Shown here: positions 62,658 to 64,000 of the stretch, piece after piece
How positions within the stretch are numbered: the first letter of the stretch is position 1
Layout of the letters: every line of letters starts with the position of its first letter
Source: Natroniella sulfidigena
GTDB taxonomy: Bacteria; Bacillota; Halanaerobiia; Halobacteroidales; Halobacteroidaceae
Assembly: GCF_023223645.1 (NCBI RefSeq)
Contig: NZ_JALKBY010000008.1
Coordinates: 1-64,000, forward strand
Direction: 5' to 3'
DNA: 64,000 bases
Notes under the pieces: generated by a model
Seen by the model: only the letters and a program-made list of their open reading frames with translations
The model's database searches: none
Told to the model about the DNA's origin: nothing
Program-made: the position numbers and the translations under genes

Positions 62658-63482
62658 TTATTCTAAATTTAAAACCCAGTCACTCGGCTTAACCACTATC
62701 TCCTCTTGTTGTTGATCTATTTCCTCTAATACAACTAAAGAGGTATAATCTGCAACCAGTTTATCATCAGGATCAACAGTCTCAACTAAAATTCCCATCC
62801 CTAGCACATCAGCCTTAAACTCCTCCATCAAATCCAATATCCCCTTAGCTGTTCCACCAGCTTTCATAAAATCATCAACAATAAGTACTTTAGATCCTTC
62901 AGGTAAAGCTTTCCTAGCTAAAGACATCGTCTTGATCCTCCTAGAAGAACCGGTCAGATAATTAATACTGACTGCTGAACCTTCCGTAACCATGCTATCT
63001 TTTCTAATATTAACCAATGGTAGATTTAAGGCTCTAGCAACCATCAAAGCAATCGGAATTCCTTTAGTTTCAATAGTAATTACATAATCAGCATCTAAAT
63101 CAGCAAACTTAGTTGCAAAAATTTTCCCAACTTCATTCATTAAACTAGGATCAAAGATCAGATCAGTCATATAAATATAGCCACCTGGTAAAATCCGTTC
63201 TGGATCAGAAAGTTCATTACATAACTCATCAACTACATCTTTTATATCACTAGTTGCCTTGTTAGGAATAAACCTAACTCCTCCTGCCGCTCCAGGAACA
63301 GTTTCTACCTTACCCATCTTCTCTGCTGCAAAAACTCTTCTAATAATTGATAAATCTTCACTAATAGTTGACTTTGCTGCATCAAATCGCTCAGTAAAAT
63401 AATTTAACGAAATCAATTCATATGGTTCATTAACTAAGATCTTAGTTACAGCTACAATTCGCTCACTTCGCCGCATCTTCAT
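62658..63482 (-). CDS. purR: Purine operon repressor PurR
   Basis: A 274-residue repressor with an N-terminal winged-helix domain (MKMRRSERIVAVTKILVNEPYELISLNYFTERFDAAKSTISED) and a C-terminal phosphoribosyltransferase-like domain that senses PRPP (VLIVDDFMKAGGTAKGILDL, about 200-219). High PRPP releases it from PurBox DNA. It heads the conserved purR...glmU-prs neighbourhood. The Bacillus partners yabJ and spoVG are missing here. Confidence 0.94.
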   Translation of the reverse strand: MKMRRSERIVAVTKILVNEPYELISLNYFTERFDAAKSTISEDLSIIRRVFAAEKMGKVETVPGAAGGVRFIPNKATSDIKDVVDELCNELSDPERILPGGYIYMTDLIFDPSLMNEVGKIFATKFADLDADYVITIETKGIPIALMVARALNLPLVNIRKDSMVTEGSAVSINYLTGSSRRIKTMSLARKALPEGSKVLIVDDFMKAGGTAKGILDLMEEFKADVLGMGILVETVDPDDKLVADYTSLVVLEEIDQQQEEIVVKPSDWVLNLE

Positions 63483-63498
63483 TCTGAAATAATGACAC

Positions 63499-63512
63499 TC
63501 CTTCCGAACATT
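63499..63512. promoter_or_regulatory. PurBox-like element at the purR start
   Basis: CCGAACATT (core CCGAAC at 63504-63509, plus strand) matches the central part of the PurBox consensus and overlaps the AAGGAG ribosome site of purR. A second inverted PurBox at the usual distance is not evident, so autoregulation is only possible. Confidence 0.4.
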
Positions 63513-63570
63513 CTATTTTAAACAAGGATTAATCTTCATTTTATCATTGATTACTTACTTTGTAAATGCT

Positions 63571-64000
63571 TTAGTTAATATTTGAACTTGAATCTTGATA
63601 AAATTCCCGGGCCAACATCAACTGCTTAGGCCGATCAATATCAAAACCAATCTCTGGATAATCAACTATCACTGCTTTAGCTTGATATCCAGTCAACTTA
63701 TAAACCTCTTCTTCAATCAACTCTATCGACAGTCTACCTGTCAATAATTTAACAATAAATTTAAACCCTAATAAGTAAGCTAGCTTCCAAGGCTTCTTTC
63801 GCCACGCCAAAATTTTAGCTAACAGCTTTTCTAACCTCAGAATAATTGGCCCGTTGAGCAAAAATATATTGCCTCCAGTAAAACTGCCATCTACTAATTT
63901 AAAACAAGTCCTGTTAGTATCTGAAAAGAGAAGTTGATTAAACTCTTGTGGGATAATTGGATAATAAGCTACTGCTCTATCTGCTTCACACTTAGCCAGA
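63571..64000 (-). CDS. Nucleotidyltransferase (MobA-like NTP transferase), 5' end outside the window
   Basis: The reading frame is open from the right edge to the stop, giving the C-terminal 142 residues. The segment DGSFTGGNIFLLNG (about 84 bases from the edge onward) and the C-terminal DYPEIGFDIDRPKQLMLAREF are typical of the MobA-like NTP transferase fold, where the final Asp-Ile-Asp binds metal. The family includes GlmU-, MobA- and CofC-like enzymes; with the N-terminus missing the substrate cannot be set. The TTG-started short frame at 63861 is only the inner part of this gene. Confidence 0.75.
   Translation of the reverse strand, partial: LAKCEADRAVAYYPIIPQEFNQLLFSDTNRTCFKLVDGSFTGGNIFLLNGPIILRLEKLLAKILAWRKKPWKLAYLLGFKFIVKLLTGRLSIELIEEEVYKLTGYQAKAVIVDYPEIGFDIDRPKQLMLAREFYQDSSSNIN

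Overview
The window reads as chromosomal DNA of a low-GC, anaerobic, endospore-forming Firmicute (Clostridia/Halanaerobiia-like). The evidence is the sporulation set (SpoIIE, SpoVT, SpoVB, YabP, YabQ, Fin, a SpoIID-domain protein), a lactate-oxidation cluster of the electron-confurcating type, a molybdopterin oxidoreductase cluster and an apparent selenocysteine codon. I cannot name the species from sequence alone. All protein genes except the htrA-like protease, and all three tRNAs, are on the minus strand, so the text is best read right to left; an origin lying to the right would make this strand the leading strand.

Read right to left, the backbone follows the classical Bacillus purR-to-lysS neighbourhood: NTP transferase (cut by the edge), purR, MerR regulator, D-aminoacylase, DEDD exonuclease, glmU, prs, rplY/ctc, pth, PrsW-like protein, fin, mfd, spoVT, spoVB, mazG, dacF, then two accessory blocks, then yabP, yabQ, divIC, tex, yabR, DUF501, ppx, tRNA-Leu/fMet/Met, spoIIE, tilS, hpt, ftsH, fhs, the pantothenate operon, htrA, birA-coaX, dusB, two reductase-like genes, greA-lysS, a glycosidase-like lipid-anchored or secreted protein and a methyltransferase. 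The left edge holds four tandem sigma-A promoters and a boxA-like leader of an rRNA operon that leaves the window leftward.

Accessory block 1 (about 40.0-45.9 kb) encodes a rhodanese lipoprotein, a Tat-exported molybdopterin oxidoreductase of the Cys-ligand (PsrA/PhsA/ArrA-like) branch, its four-cluster Fe-S subunit, a TorD-like chaperone and a three-domain rhodanese. The last gene carries an in-frame TGA exactly where the sister domain has a Cys, followed 16-34 nt later by a bacterial SECIS-like hairpin. I read it as a previously unrecognised-looking selenoprotein rhodanese; this is the most exciting part of the window. Block 2 (about 29.3-36.9 kb) encodes a FadR-type GntR regulator, lactate permease, EtfB, ferredoxin-fused EtfA, FAD lactate dehydrogenase and lactate racemase, with four identical TGGTCTGACCA operators.

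Other notable signals: a pantothenate operon (panG-like, panB, panC, panD, panT-like) behind a 225-nt leader ending in an intrinsic terminator; leader terminators also in front of greA and of the exonuclease-glmU-prs operon; a 19-bp hairpin inserted between the Shine-Dalgarno and start of tilS; a Spo0A-type spoIIE promoter; and a GC-rich octamer, GTTGGCCC, present 20 times on the coding strand against 2 on the other, a candidate Chi-like or other polarity sequence.
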